Source: Cystobasidiopsis lactophilus (taxonomy: Eukaryota > Basidiomycota > Agaricostilbomycetes > Agaricostilbales > Chionosphaeraceae). From it: a stretch of 64,000 nt of DNA. Of the stretch, positions 22,901 to 34,567 are shown piece after piece (the stretch's first letter is position 1; every line of letters begins with the position of its first letter). The position numbers and the translations under genes are program-made. The stretch spans positions 868,001-932,000 of the forward strand of contig BCIO01000002.1 in assembly GCA_001599975.1 (NCBI GenBank), written 5' to 3'. The notes below the pieces were generated by a model. The model ran no database searches, was not told where the DNA came from, and was given only the letters and a program-made list of their open reading frames with translations.

Positions 22901-25410
22901 GAGCGTGCAAAACGTCCCGGCGCACCACCTGCTCTTTTGTCATCGCGGTGGTCGTCGTTGGGTCGCCCAAGAGGTTGAGGAGCAGAAAAAGAAACTCTTC
23001 AGCCACGATGTAGGCGTGCGATGGATCGAAGCGGTAGTGCTTGACGCGAGATGACTTGAACCACGAGCCCAGCTCGTACCGGCACAGGATCTCGAGGAGG
23101 AAGCGGGCGGGTTGGGGGTGCGCCGCGAGCGCAAACTGGATGAGGCAGATGTCCTGTTCGTATGTGAACTCTCGGAGGCCGGTGTCGCGGTAATGCGAGG
23201 TTTGCGCTCGGATCATGAAGCCGTTTCGCACCCACAACATGGCCCGGACTTGCGCCATGAAGACCACCGCTGCAGAAAGACAACCATAAGCAAACATTTC
23301 GCATAACGTTAGGAGGGGGAGGGAGGCTTACTGCGAAGGGCATCATTGGCAGCGAATGTCAGCCTCGACTCAACAGGCCCGCATTCCGCATCGATCCACT
23401 CTGCCAGGTTACTATATGGCGTGTCCTCCGAGATGCGGGTAGGCGTCAACAAGGCGCTGTTTTTGACCACTTCCGCAAACAACCACGACAGCGGGTGGTG
23501 GAAGCTGACGGCCGTGGTGGAAACATCGTCTTCGAAGACCTCCACGCGCTCGCCGGCATAGCTGATTTGGCGCGTTGGTAGAGGTTTTGTTTTCCCGGGC
23601 GAGACCTCAGAGGTTCGCTTGAAGAGGACCTTGAGCGCTTCCAAGAGATCCGAGGTGGTGGTGGCCGGGTCGCTGTAGGCGGCGCCGACAAAGCGGCAGG
23701 TTTTAGACAGGTGCATTGTGAGGTTGAAGGCGGTGATCCAGGTATCGGTCTCGTACTCGACGTGCTGGATGAGCTGCCGCAACTGCGGGTTCATGCCCTC
23801 GAACAGTCCGGTCAAGGCAACGAAGATGTCGAGCGTGGCAGCATTCTTAGGGAGCCACTCTTTGGCCGCTTGGGTAGAAACAAGGCGGTTGAAGTCCAGA
23901 AAGAGCTGAGAATAGCGCTTGTGCTTGAACGCGGCCGATTCGGGGTCGATGGTCGACCGGTCGATTGAGGTAGGGTGCAAAAAGCGGGCAGCGGTGGCGC
24001 TGGTTTGCTCGGAGAAAAAGCCAGCAAGGATGTAGACGAGCATGCCAAGGGCCCCCGTCTTCGGCAACAGCTCTGCGCCGACGCTGGACACGGCGTAAAG
24101 CTGGATGCTCATGAGAGCAATCGAGTATTCCGGCTCCCGATCGGTGAACAAATAGCCGAGGACCATTTGCGGGTAATAGGACTGGAAGATCATCCCTATA
24201 TGCCAGCGCTGGCTTCAGTCCTGGGACGATGGCTATGGAGGGAATAGAGCTCGACGCACCCAACCGAATCCGAGTGGCCCCTCCCAGCGTAAGCAGCGAG
24301 GTGTACATCTGCCGCAGCTGCAAGCGCGCCCTCTTCCACAATCGCGTATCATAGCCCAACAAGTGCCGGAAGACAGTGTGGTCGGACATCGACACCCTTA
24401 ACAGTTCTTCCGCCACCGCTTGCCGAATCTGTGGGTAGGGCGAGCGGGAGATGAGCGCCAGCCAGTCGATCATGAGACCGCAAATGGTCTCTTGGAAGGT
24501 GGCGTAGACCGACCGGACCGAGACGGCGAGGTCGATGTGGTTGATGGTTTTAGAGACGGCCATGAGCCGGTCGATTTCTGAGGTGGTGAGCACGATGGCC
24601 CGGCCGTACTTGTCGACCTCTGAAGCGTACTCTAGCGCTTCGTGGCGGGTCATGCCCTGGAAGGCGCGCAGGAGCTGGGTGATGACCTGGTCATAGCTGT
24701 GCTTTTCGTCGTTCCACAGCTGCAGCGTCCAGGGCCCCGGCTCTTCCGCTCTTGGTGATGTGGGCGGTCGGAGAGGGTTGAAGGTTTTGAGGATGGCGAG
24801 CCGATTCTCTGGAGCGGTCGGCGTTTCCGGCGAGTTGTCGAGGATAGAGATGCAGTAGCCAAACGAAAAGGCCGCTGCCAACCTGACGGCGCCAATCAGG
24901 TCGTCCGGCGGCGCTTCTAAAAGGATATCGTGCGTCGGACAGGGACATGGAACCTTGAGCACTTCGGGGTCGGAGCACGAGCAGGCCAAGGGGCCCGAGG
25001 TGTGAATGTTGAACCAGACGTCGTGGCCCCGGTGGTGCTCGCTGTCAAAGCAGTCGGAGCAGAACAAGGCCATCTCCTTGTTGTGGCAGTCCCTGTACGA
25101 GAGCGCGGCCGTTTGAGCGAGGCTCCCCCCATGCGCCATTCAAAACAAGCAAAAGTTCGACGGACCGGCAGCAGTAGACGCAGTCGCCCTTGTCAAAGAC
25201 CCGCGTGCAAAGGCCAGCGTGCGTATTGTCGCCTGACTTGATCTCGCGGCCGTCAGTGGCGTCAAAGTCGAGGCCGGGCCAGAATTGCGCGGCGTTGGTG
25301 GCGAGGTATGGGTGGATGGCCTTGAGCACGTCCTGCCGCAGCCTGGGCGTGAAGGCGAAGGCGGCCCTCTCGCTGGTGAGAGAGTCGATGAAGCTCCTGA
25401 GGTCCGCCAT
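19924..25410 (-). CDS. UBR1: E3 ubiquitin ligase N-recognin (UBR1 family)
   Basis: An N-degron ligase. It starts at 25410 (MADLRSFIDS). The UBR box spans the first intron: CTRVFDKGDCVYCCR, then DCHNKEMALFCSDCF, SEHHRGHDVWFNIH and ACSCSDPEV. A ClpS-like second degron site follows (region around DKYGRAIV). A large helical body contains the FLYLEFI-type stretches. The RING-H2 variant reads MCIVCQEDTGKDREFG ... CDHIMHVSCFDEY ... EFLCPLCKSLGN. The C-terminal UBR autoinhibitory (UBLC) domain ends PYLDAHGEIDMG and GGWTTL at TGA 19924. There are few introns, and about 1,750 aa, near yeast Ubr1 length. It is convergent with CUL4 with 156 bp between stops. Confidence 0.92.
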
Positions 25411-25559
25411 CGCCGAGCGGGAGCCAGCGGCAGCAACTGTCCTCGTCCGGCTCCAAGCTGCGACGAAGCTGGTTGGAGTCAGACGTCGAGCTCGTTTCTG
25501 CTTTTGGTTCTGCCCTGAGTCCCTGCTTGTCCTGTTTGCATTGCAAGAAGGCCCCTTTC

Positions 25560-25779
25560 ATGGCCCAACAAGGAGTCTTGCGCGGCTTGGACAGCTGCCA
25601 GAGTTGTCAAGTCTTGAAAATTGCCACCCAAAAGCTCTACCTCTGTGCAGCGTGCCAGGGTAAGACGTCCTCAATTCGCTGCGAGCCAGAAACTTGATAC
25701 TGAATGTGGCGTTCGGTCTATGGCAGTTCTCTCGTACTGCGTCCGTCTTTCGTTGTCCTGTCGTGCAGGACACTGTTGA
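25560..25779 (+). CDS. possible small zinc-cluster protein
   Basis: From ATG 25560 the frame reads MAQQGVLRGLDSCQSCQVLK then LYLCAACQG, with two C-x2-C pairs. Upstream in frame, but without an ATG, is another pair (CLSCLHCKK). A GTAAGA donor follows, and splicing to an acceptor at 25768 would end the protein GGHC. The Cys spacing looks zinc-binding, but the start and the second exon are uncertain. It would be divergent from UBR1. Confidence 0.3.
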
Positions 25780-26294
25780 TACCTCATGTGTCTCCCGAAG
25801 AGCAGGGCGCATCCTTCAATCTAGTGACAGAGCCATTCTGATTTATTTGAGGCTCGTGAAAGCGGGGTCAAGACTTGCGTGCCAGCCCGAGAAGGCCGAA
25901 TGCCGTTTGATCACAGAGCTCTCAGCGGAAGATCGCCAGTATACGCCAAATATGGCGTTTCCTACAAGAACCAGAGTGGCGCCCGAGTCGCCCAGCGATA
26001 TTGGCAGCATATCAGTCACTCTGAAGCTCGATGCAATCGACCTGTCTCTGTGCCTCCCTATACACCGCTTCGATCTGGATTACTTCTTCAGCCACCCGTC
26101 TCAATTTGTCGACGGCAACGCAGTCCAAGACTATATTCGCATCATTCCCCAAGTCGAAGGGCTATAATTTGTAGATCGACACTTCGGTTGTACCAATTTC
26201 ATGACGAGCCGGGATGCACATTACATGTAGAAACCTCAGAGGCGACCGCCTTCTCATCGATGCCCACTTTCTCACAACATGACAGATAGAACCC
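25780..26294. other. intergenic, no gene supported
   Basis: Open frames on the plus strand (for example 25952-26167, reading MAFPTRTRVAPESPSD) lack any recognisable motif. Mostly the 3' flank of the flavin monooxygenase. Confidence 0.35.
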
Positions 26295-28872
26295 TTAGAC
26301 GTGGCTGCGAGGCACAAACCAGCGTGCATCGGGTGTGCCATAAGCGGGGGTCTCCTTGAAGATGTCCTTGACGACGGGGATCTGCAAAGGCCAACAGTCA
26401 AAACGGGCAGCGGACTTCCAGAAAGGGGTGATTGCTCACATAATAAGCCAGATCGTCGGTCTCCATCTCTCGTCGTCCGACGCCGTTTCCAACCCAGTTG
26501 AACTGAGCCGGGCCGCTGGTCTCGCCGTCCATCCTCGTCCAATTGAAGTCCTCCCAACGTGGATCCTCAAGGATTTCATGCTGGAACGTTCTAATTAACG
26601 CAGTGCCACTTCAGGCCGAAAAAACTACTCACAAGATGAAGGGTTGTACCTGGCCAGATGGCACGAGCCGGTTTGTCTGTTGTTCCGGCCTTATACCACG
26701 CCCTAGAACGAAGCTTTTGTTACCTAGAGTCGTAAAAAACGCAGGAAAAAGCGCATACGAGCAAGAGTCGGCATGGACGGACCCAGCGAGGAACGAGTCC
26801 GCATAAGCCATGAGGTTCTCGATAGCCTCGTCCTTGGCGACGACAGACTTGTAGCGCTCGCGCTGGAGCTTCAAGATGGTCTTGACGATGTAGTCGGAAA
26901 TCTTCTCAATGCCGGCCAAAAAGTCGCCGTTTAGCGAGCTGAGCAAGGGGCCGGTGGGGGTGAAGAAGTTGGGCATGTTGGGGTAGTTGGCGACCATGTA
27001 GGCGCGGGGGTTCTCCTTGAACTCGTCGGACTGGGTCGAGAAGCCGTTGAGGCCAATGCAGGGGAAGGGGGTCGAGAAGTTGGTCTTGAAGCCGGTGGCA
27101 AACGCCAGGATGTCGTACTCGCGTTCTTGGCCCGCCTCGTCGATGACGCCGTTCTCAGTAATGGAGACGACCTTGTGAGGGACGACCTCAACGTTGGCGG
27201 CTTGGATGGCCTGTTTGTCCCTCAAATCAGCGTTGGCCATCAGCAACGCGGAGCTCGAGCTTACAGGGAAGAAACCAGGGCCGGGCGTCGGGCGACGGCA
27301 GGCGACAGCCCAGTCCGGGAGGAAGTACTTGAGCAAGTCTGGCCTCTTCTCCAGCTTCTCGCGGGTCAGCAACTCGGCCAAAGCGCGGAAGTCCTTTTGG
27401 GTCTGGGAGCCGGCGCGGGAGACGCCCAAGTGGAAAAGGCTGTTGATTTCGGCAATGATGTTGGCGCGGTGCTCTCGCAAGTATTCGGGGTCGTTGAGCA
27501 GGCGGTCTAGTTGTTCTTTAGTGTACTGCGCCAACAAGTTTAGTCAATATGCTAACCGCGATACATGGGACACATACGGTAGGATTGACTCTAGCAGGGT
27601 CCTCAGATCGATAGCCGTCCATGATGGTGTCCTTGAAACCAAAGAAGCGGTCGCGCTCCGTCGATGAGAACATGGGCGTGATCCAGGTCCTTCAGACAGA
27701 GGTCAGAGGGGGTTTCTTGTGAGTAGGTATGGAGGGCCACGCACGAGCTCTTGACATAAATGTCTACTTTCGCTGCTGCTGCTTGAAGGGTCGGCAGGGT
27801 CTGAATACTCGAGCTTCCGGCGCTGTTCTTTGGGATGAGTCGCCGCTGGAAGACCTGGCGAGGCCAGAACCTACCCAACGAGCGCGATCTTCTTGCCCTT
27901 GAAGTCGACATCAACGTCCCATTCGGCAGTGTGCATGACAGTGCCTTTGAATTTCTTGAGGCCTTCGATGGCCGGGTAGCGAGGCTGGGACAAGAGTCCA
28001 GAGCAGTTGATAAAGCAGTTGGCCTCGTCGGTGAACTTCTCGCCGGTCTTGACATCGACGAGTTCGACGACCCAAACGCCCTTGGCGTCGTTCCAAGTGG
28101 CGCTGTCTGAGGTTTGATGTCAGCTGGGGTTCGTACTGGATGGAGCGGAACAGCTTCGACTTACTGACTTGGGTATTGAACTTGGCATAGTCCCTGACGT
28201 GATACTTTTTGGCCAAGAACAAGGCATACTCCTGCTCGCGAGCGACGTCAGAGAGTGCTAGAAAGGAAGTCAGAAGGAGAGAAGCTCGCCTGGCAATCAG
28301 AGCCGGGAGCCTGAAACGACCTCCAGTAAGGGTAGGGCGCTTCTGGGAAAGTGTACCCGAACGATGGCACGTCGCCTGCAAAATGTTTTTTCAAAGCCCG
28401 TCCAGTCCTATTCAAGCAAGGTCCCAGCCTACAGGCAACACCAGGATATCTCTGAAAGGCCAGAAATTTAGCCAGAGCCTCTGAACCGCGACGAGATATG
28501 GCAAGCTCACGTTGTTCCACCATGTGCCGCCGACCTAGATAGCGAGTCTTCAGTTTGAGGCATGGCGAAAGCACTCCGACAGATGGATTTACCTCGGGGT
28601 TCCTGCGAGTTAGGTCCGGTCAGCTTGGCATAGAGCTGAAGGCGGGGTAGCCTCGCACCTCTCGTAGATTTGAAAGTCGATGTTCTTGCCAAACTCGCGC
28701 ATACGTCCTGTGACGAAAGGACGTTGAACGCATATCGCTTGCACCCAAGAATCATCAGAGACAAACCGGCAAAGTGGATGCCAATCAAGCCAGCTCCGAC
28801 GCAGATCACACGGATTGGGCGCGCGTCCATGCCGGGCGCCTGAAAGGGCTGGAAACCTGCGTGATTGGACAT
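26295..28872 (-). CDS. flavin-binding monooxygenase, Baeyer-Villiger type
   Basis: An FAD/NADPH enzyme that inserts or adds oxygen to ketones or related substrates. Seen: an FAD Rossmann motif VICVGAGLIGIHFAGL; a GGTWWNN region; RYPGVACDVPSFGYTF; the BVMO fingerprint F-K-G-T-V-M-H-T-A-E-W-D (F-x-G-x3-H-x3-W-[P/D]); the NADPH Rossmann motif LVGSGSSSIQ; FATGFKTNF; and the C-terminal blocks YKAGTTDKP and AIWPGTTLH, then HEILEDPRWEDF and WVGNGVGR. It ends PDARWFVPRSHV at TAA 26295. About eight introns, some close together. The start at 28872 (MSNHAGFQPFQ) immediately precedes the FAD motif. No signal peptide. The substrate is unknown and no pathway partner is obvious nearby. Confidence 0.85.
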
Positions 28873-29974
28873 TTTTGAAGGCTTCTGTGTTGGTAGTGTC
28901 TTGTAGAGGGGATGGCCAGGCGTGGATTCTTTTGGCTTTTGAGCGGGGAATGTCCGCCACTCCGCATCGCCGGTAAAAGGTGGATAATCTGCGGTCTACA
29001 AGGCACGCCTCGGGCCAGAACTCGATCTCCGACTTGACGCGCAGCAAGACGTGGTGCTACTACTGAGTGACTGTGCAAACTGATAACGATGAAAACTAAA
29101 ATGTGGCGAAGGGAATGGGCGAAGCGGCTCTTCGCGAGCGACACCGTCGAACAGGTTGCGGATGGAGCACGGGGAAACCCAGAAAAGGCATATGAACACG
29201 AAGCGCAATCAGCGCCATTAGTTCTACAACAGACTAGCGGTGGCAGCGTCGAGCGACCGAAGGAGGTCAAAAGCAGGTGCACCAGGTCATCGCTCTTCCG
29301 TCGGCTCGTGAACGCCACCGAACTGAGAAGGCACTTTGATGGTATGAAAAAGCTGCAATAGGTGCACGAGGAAGCGCAGAGACTGGCTGCCTTCGAGCTC
29401 CGCCAGACTGGGCATCGATGCACGGCCGGGTGGCACGGTGCGCTCAAGCTAAGTGGATCGGCTTGGCCACCGAATCGAGTAGCAAAAACGTCGGCATTCA
29501 TACAAGCGTCGTTGAGAGCAAGCAAAAGGGCAAACCATAAGCAGTCCGTCCGTCCCCCTGATCAAACAGCTTCGAGGGTGGCAAACCCAGTGACCCCAGT
29601 CGACCACTGCTCGCTGGTGCCCACTTGTGCTCCTGCGCCCAGCTACTGCTTATCATTCATGTGTCTGGATATGCGTGCGCTTGGAAGGGCAAGAAGCGAA
29701 CGGAGCGCTCTGTGAAGCGACGCCTGCCTCCTTTTTAAATAATCTTCTGGCGACTGCTCTGCTGTGACGAATCGACGGTGCTGCGACGCTTGATCGATTC
29801 AGCTGTTGATTCTAGCTACAATCTTGTCTTTCAGCTCTTACCACACCAAACGCCTCGCCTTCGGCTGTAAGAGGAAGGCCGTGCTCTCCGTGCTTCTGCT
29901 TCGTGGATCGTCTCGTTTCGCTGTCTTGCCCCTTTTCGCTTGCTCTTCTACAACCAATTTCACACACTCTTTAG
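28873..29974. other. 1.1-kb intergenic region between divergent genes
   Basis: No supportable gene. A long minus-strand frame (to 29525) begins with TTG and shows no motif. The right end contains a TATA-like word (TTTTTAAATAAT near 29733-29744) suited to the plus-strand secreted-protein gene. Confidence 0.4.
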
Positions 29975-31019
29975 ATGTTGCCATTCGTTTGCGCTGCTGT
30001 CGCCATGCTAGTTGCCTCCGCGACGGCTGCGATGCCCAAATTCCGCGTCGAGTGCGCTTTTGCCTTTCTTCCTCCGTTCGAGTCTAGCCTAGCTGAAGCT
30101 TGACATTTTGGGGGAAAAACAGAGAATCCACTGGCTCCGCTTGCCAAGGCTTGGACTTTGGAGGCGGTATGTCTAGGCAGAAGTCTCGCGTTGGCGCTGA
30201 AACTCAATTCCATCGAGTGCCTCTCTAGCCGCTTGGGTCTCTGTCGACAGCAATACTGGCCTAGCCGGATTTGCCACCCACAAATCCAAAACCGCAAAGT
30301 CCCTCGCTGTGCGGGCATTTCGGAAGCGCACCTTACTCGGCTAACGCAGCTGCCCAGATCCAATGGGGCGACGGCCAAGACAATTCGACGGGCCTTCTCA
30401 CGTACTACTGTGCCAATGGCCATAAGAATCTTCACAAAGGCAGTGGCTGCGCTGTCCCCAAGAGTGGGTGGGTTGTCTCGTTTGCCGTACGGGTAGGCGC
30501 GTTGTGACTTTCAGCCCAGCTGCATTATCACGCATTACGAGGTCGCTGCTGGATCGACTTATGAAGTAAGAAGCCCAGCTCATGGCATTTGTCGAGATTC
30601 ACAAATCGCAAACAGTATCGCGAGTGGAGCGGATTTGGCTGCACCGGAACCGCGTATCCTCCCTTATCGGAAGATGCTTGGGCTGGAAATGTGGCTCTAT
30701 CCGGCACTCATAACAAAGATTGGACAACAGCCAGCAAGCCGAAGTCCATCCAGGCAAGTCTTGACCATCAACGTGCCTCTGATTCCGAAGTGACCAAGCC
30801 TTCGGCAAACAGCTCACTTGGAACATTCCTCAAGATACTACGGGTGGTTATCTCGAAGTAGAGTGCGCTACCGGTCACCTCGCGATTATGCAAGGATCGG
30901 GCTGTGTGACCACAACAGCGAAGTACGTCGCTTGTTCTTACCGGCCCGGACCCACCTCACCGTTCCATAGCTGTGGCCTCGTCTCCGCCTCCGCCATCTC
31001 TTGGAAACCTTTCGTCTAA
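29975..31019 (+). CDS. secreted Cys/Gly-rich protein with two internal repeats
   Basis: No known family recognised. The start at 29975 encodes a good signal peptide, MLPFVCAAVAMLVASATA. Later exons contain two related units: QIQWGDGQDNSTGLLTYY, then CANGHKNLHKGSGCAVP; and LTWNIPQDTTGGYLEVE, then CATGHLAIMQGSGCVTT. The shared pattern is W-x(4-6)-D-x-[ST]-[TG]-G-x-L, then C-A-x-G-H-x5-G-S-G-C. Between them lies SCIITHYEVAAGSTYE, and the end is KYVACSYRPGP...SWKPFV at TAA 31019. Splicing in the middle part is not resolved (at least three introns). It is probably extracellular, with disulphides. The TATA-like word 230 bp upstream fits. An effector or cell-wall role is only a guess. Confidence 0.55.
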
Positions 31020-31439
31020 GGGCGCCCTTTTCTCCGGTCGGGTGCTCTTCCACTCCGGGCACTGTTGGCACTTTTCGCAAGTTGAATTCGTTGGCGTTTG
31101 CGGACCTTGAGATCGCTTCACAGGGACTTTGCATTACTACAATACACTCATTTTTTGAGGCATTGGAAATTGCGCTGTCTTGCAACTTCACCAGCACTCT
31201 TTGAGCTGGCAGTGGCAGAGTTTGGCGGCGGCCAAAAAATCTTGCAGAGGACTTTGATCTGCTCTTCGCTGATAATGATCGCCCCAGGCGACTCTAAATT
31301 AAGCTTTTGCCGGCGTCTGTCACAAAGCGAGAGCGCCAGTCTCTCCCGCCACCATCAGGTGGCCAGTCCAGACGTCACCGCTTATAATCCATCGAGGCCT
31401 GGACTCCCTGCTTTACCAATGCCTCTCGTCTAGACGACC
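31020..31439. other. intergenic, promoter side of the methyltransferase-like gene
   Basis: 420 bp without a supportable gene. No TATA box was recognised. Confidence 0.35.
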
Positions 31440-33082
31440 ATGTCCCTTCTCAAACGGTACTCGCTCAGCAGACAGGAGAAGCGCAAGAGCCAGGCGAGAG
31501 AGAAGCTGGCACTCGCCAATGGCAATCGGCCGACCTCCTCGCCCGGCGATCAGCCTGCAGCACCTTCAGCAGCGACTGTATCCCAAAATGAACCCTCGGC
31601 GGACAAAACGGTCGCATCCAAAGGGGATGGGACAGCTTTGGAGTCTCGTTTCCATGAAAACCTCTCCATCGGCAGCGATCTTTCCAAATCGTCCAAGCCC
31701 GATGCCTCGCCGTTCAAAGATTCGGAAACGTCCAAAGCTCAGCATCTCGAATCCCTAGTAGAGCCGCTCGCTTATCATGACGGGCGATTTGTCGCCGAGG
31801 GGGGCGCCCATCGAAGCCCAATCACATCGCCCGACATGTCTGATGAGAACGGAGCCTCCCATTCGGCTTCTTCATCTTCTGAAGAGGCCGTGACTCCGCC
31901 GGAAGGCTCTCGGGCTGCGAGCACTACCGAAGTTGGCTTGCCCGCCCACAGGATCGACCAGGCAACAAAGTCTGACTCGCAAGGCCTGGAGGAGGATCAA
32001 CCGCTGGTCTCTCAAAAGCCTTCCGATAGCTCTTCTGATGAAGTGGAGCCGGCCGACTCGCTATCACCTCTGCTCACCTTGCTCTGGCATGCCGTCTCAC
32101 CCGGCCCCAATCCGGATCCCATCCTGGCGACCCTCTCAGCTCCAGCTTCTAGGGTGCTCGACATTTCTTACGACGATTCAGATTGGGGCCGAGCTGTCGA
32201 ACGCTTCCACCCGGGGGTCAAAGCGGAATATGCAAAGGTGGACCAACCCCTGGCGCTGGACGGCGAGGTCGACGTGGTCAATGCGATCACCACCTTCTCC
32301 CAAGTGGCAGCCAGCAAGTGGACGGAGCTGCTCAATGGCGTTTTCAAAGTGCTTAAGCCCGGCGGCTGGCTTCAAAGTAGGTGGCAACCTGCTGCATCTT
32401 GCAAGCTTGAAGGTTAAGATGGCTATCTTTGTCGCCCTACAGTCATAGACTTTTCTGGGGTCAACATTTTTGGGCGGCACTCACGAGACCATGCTATTGG
32501 CCAAGTGCTGATTCAAGGAGCGATGGAGTGGGTCAATCTGCCTATCTTGTTCCACCGCACTGCTTATGTTCGCCTGGCAAACAGATCTCTCAAGACCTCT
32601 CCAGACTCTGGTCTCTCCCAGATCCAGCAGCTCACGCACGCCAAGGTCTTCGAAGCCGGCTTCACCTCGCTCTCTTCTCGCAATGCCAACCTCCGCACCG
32701 GCGCACTGGCGGACCCTAAGCTGGCCAAGCTCTCCGTGCAAGTGCTGAGTGAAGCGGTGGAGCAAGCCAGGCAGAAAGGTGTATACGAGCAGTTGGGCAG
32801 CGGGTTCTCTTATGGTGGGCACTGGGTGTCGTTCCCGACGTCTGACAAGGGTGAGTGGAGGCTATTCATCTCAGGTCTGCCGTGGTTGAGCCTGTTTTGT
32901 ATGTCCAACTCACAGGCTGGACCCGAATTATGGGCAACGTCCGAGCGGCTTTGGAAGATGGCATGGAGCAAGAGGCAAGTTTGGCCCCACTTCCTTCTCA
33001 GAAGCCCTCAGGCCCGTTCTCACGTTTCTTATTCGACTGGCAGGTGCTTGTGATCCTAGCGCAAAAGCCGATGGCTACCTAA
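31440..33082 (+). CDS. methyltransferase-fold protein with a degenerate SAM loop
   Basis: The first 190 or so residues are disordered (Ser/Pro/Glu-rich after MSLLKRYSLSRQEKRKSQ). The second half has the layout of a class I SAM methyltransferase: SRVLDISYDDSDWGRAVERF (motif I position), VDVVNAITTFSQVAASKW (motif II/III) and NGVFKVLKPGGWLQ (post-motif III). A GT-AG intron then leads to IDFSGVNIFGRHSRDHAI and MEWVNLPILFHR, and a last intron to GWTRIMGNVRAALEDG, ending at TAA 33082. The glycine loop normally G-x-G-x-G is replaced by S-Y-D-D-S, so SAM binding is doubtful. It could be a divergent enzyme or a dead relative. It is convergent with TRS33, 124 bp apart. Confidence 0.65.
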
Positions 33083-33206
33083 TCTCTCATCCACCGACTT
33101 GTTGTTGTTGTAAAACCTCCTTAAAACTTATTGGCTTCCTTTATTCGTAATACACCCTTCATAATTTGCGTTTGCATGTAACAAGAGCAAAGAACAAAGG
33201 CTTCAA

Positions 33207-34263
33207 TCAAGAGGGAGCTTTCACCGTCTTGACTGTGAAAGTGACGCTCCCGTTGCCTGCTACTTCTGGCGTGACGGTGACCTGCAAGCCAAAGTTGGCC
33301 AGGCATCCGCGCATGACTCCTGATGGCCACCAGAGCATCTGCTCATGACTCAGCTCGCCGAAGAAATCTCGTTTCTTGGGGAAGACGGCAGCACGAACCT
33401 GCAAGGACTTCTCGAGCAGCAGGTCGCGCTCTTCCGGGATGTCGGACGAGCACGAGATCCGTGTTAAGGGCTTGAACAAGTTGTCGTGTAGCACGAACAC
33501 GCCGCGGTGGTTGGTCCGCAAGTTGTCACTGTTCGTGGCAATGAGGCTGGCATTCAGCGGTGAATGAAAGGGAGGAGCCAAGAACGAACATTTGCTTGTC
33601 GTATAGATACGTCCAGACGTCCTTGCATCTGTTCAAACTGGGATCTCAACGCATCTTAAGAGGAGATGAAGGGAGACGAGACGAACAAGAACTTGACGAG
33701 CTCTAGCGAGTCGTAGCTCGGGATTGTTGTTGGGCCCGTCGGCGGTGCTGTGGCCTTAGCGAATGGTGCTTTAGTCTTCGATAGCCTGTGAGATGTACGA
33801 CAGGTATCAGCTGCCATTCTGGAACAGCTAAATGCGAAGTCGCCTCACCGCTCTGCCAGCGCCCAGCCAATCCGGTAGCCCATCCCGTCCATCCTGTCCC
33901 GCATGGCCTCTTTGAGCCCAGATCCAGGCGCGCTCTCGTCCAGCGCAGGCAGCGGCGCCGGCGGGTCGAAGCTGAAGCCCAAGTGGACGTCGTCCCTCGT
34001 CTGCTTGAGCCGCTGCAATTGGAATGAGGCCGCCGCTTGGACGATGTCCAGCATCTAACGCGGTGCTCATGAGCATGGCTAGTGCGCAGGTAGAGCAAGG
34101 ATAGAGCGCGGCGCACTTCGATGGTCAGGTATTCTTGCAGCCGCGCATCCAGCATCGACGACGCCGGCTCAGCCAACGCGGACACTTGCGCCGACACCAG
34201 CGAGGCCGACGACGCCCCAGAGCCAGAGCCGAGCATGGACAGGCGCGTGTGGATGGCGCTCAT
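33207..34263 (-). CDS. TRS33: TRAPP complex subunit TRS33 / TRAPPC6
   Basis: A subunit of the TRAPP tethering complexes (Rab1/Ypt1 and Rab11 exchange) at the Golgi. Seen: an N-terminal serine-rich region from MSAIHTRLSMLGSGSG (ATG 34263), SMLDARLQEYLTIEV, RDRMDGMGYRIGWALAER, LELVKFL, and an exon giving WTYLYDKQ. A further intron restores DNLRTNHRGVFVLHDN, the family hallmark (NLRTNHxGxxVLxDN). It continues GVMRGCLANFGLQVTVTPEV (the G-x-I/M-R-G-x-L-x-x-[LF]-G block) and ends VKTVKAPS at 33207. About five introns. The length of about 240 aa suits the fungal members. Confidence 0.85.
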
Positions 34264-34567
34264 CGTTGATGCCGCTCGAGCTCTCAGCGGGCGAGGTGGT
34301 GCTCCGGCCGCGGGTGGCGACAAACAATTGGGAGTAAAATGGACCACAGAGCTCGCTGTTTGCAAGCTGAAGGCCACAGAAAGCTATTGAATCAAGAACC
34401 AGCGCTACCGAATGCCCAAACCACAGCGTCTCACTGAGGCCTGTCCCTCCCAACGCCACCCATTCTTCCTCCCGCATTGCTTGGCCTCCCATCATCACAT
34501 CGCCCTCCTTCCGGTCGATGGCCTGCCCTTCCAATATCCAAAACACCATCACCGACGACCTCCGGCA
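34264..34567. other. intergenic, TRS33 promoter side
   Basis: 304 bp between the TRS33 start and the end of the truncated F-box paralog. No gene or clear element was seen. Confidence 0.35.

Noticed and set aside
28806-29525. 239-codon minus-strand frame upstream of the flavin monooxygenase
   Set aside because: It starts at TTG, has no motif and runs into the monooxygenase in a different frame.
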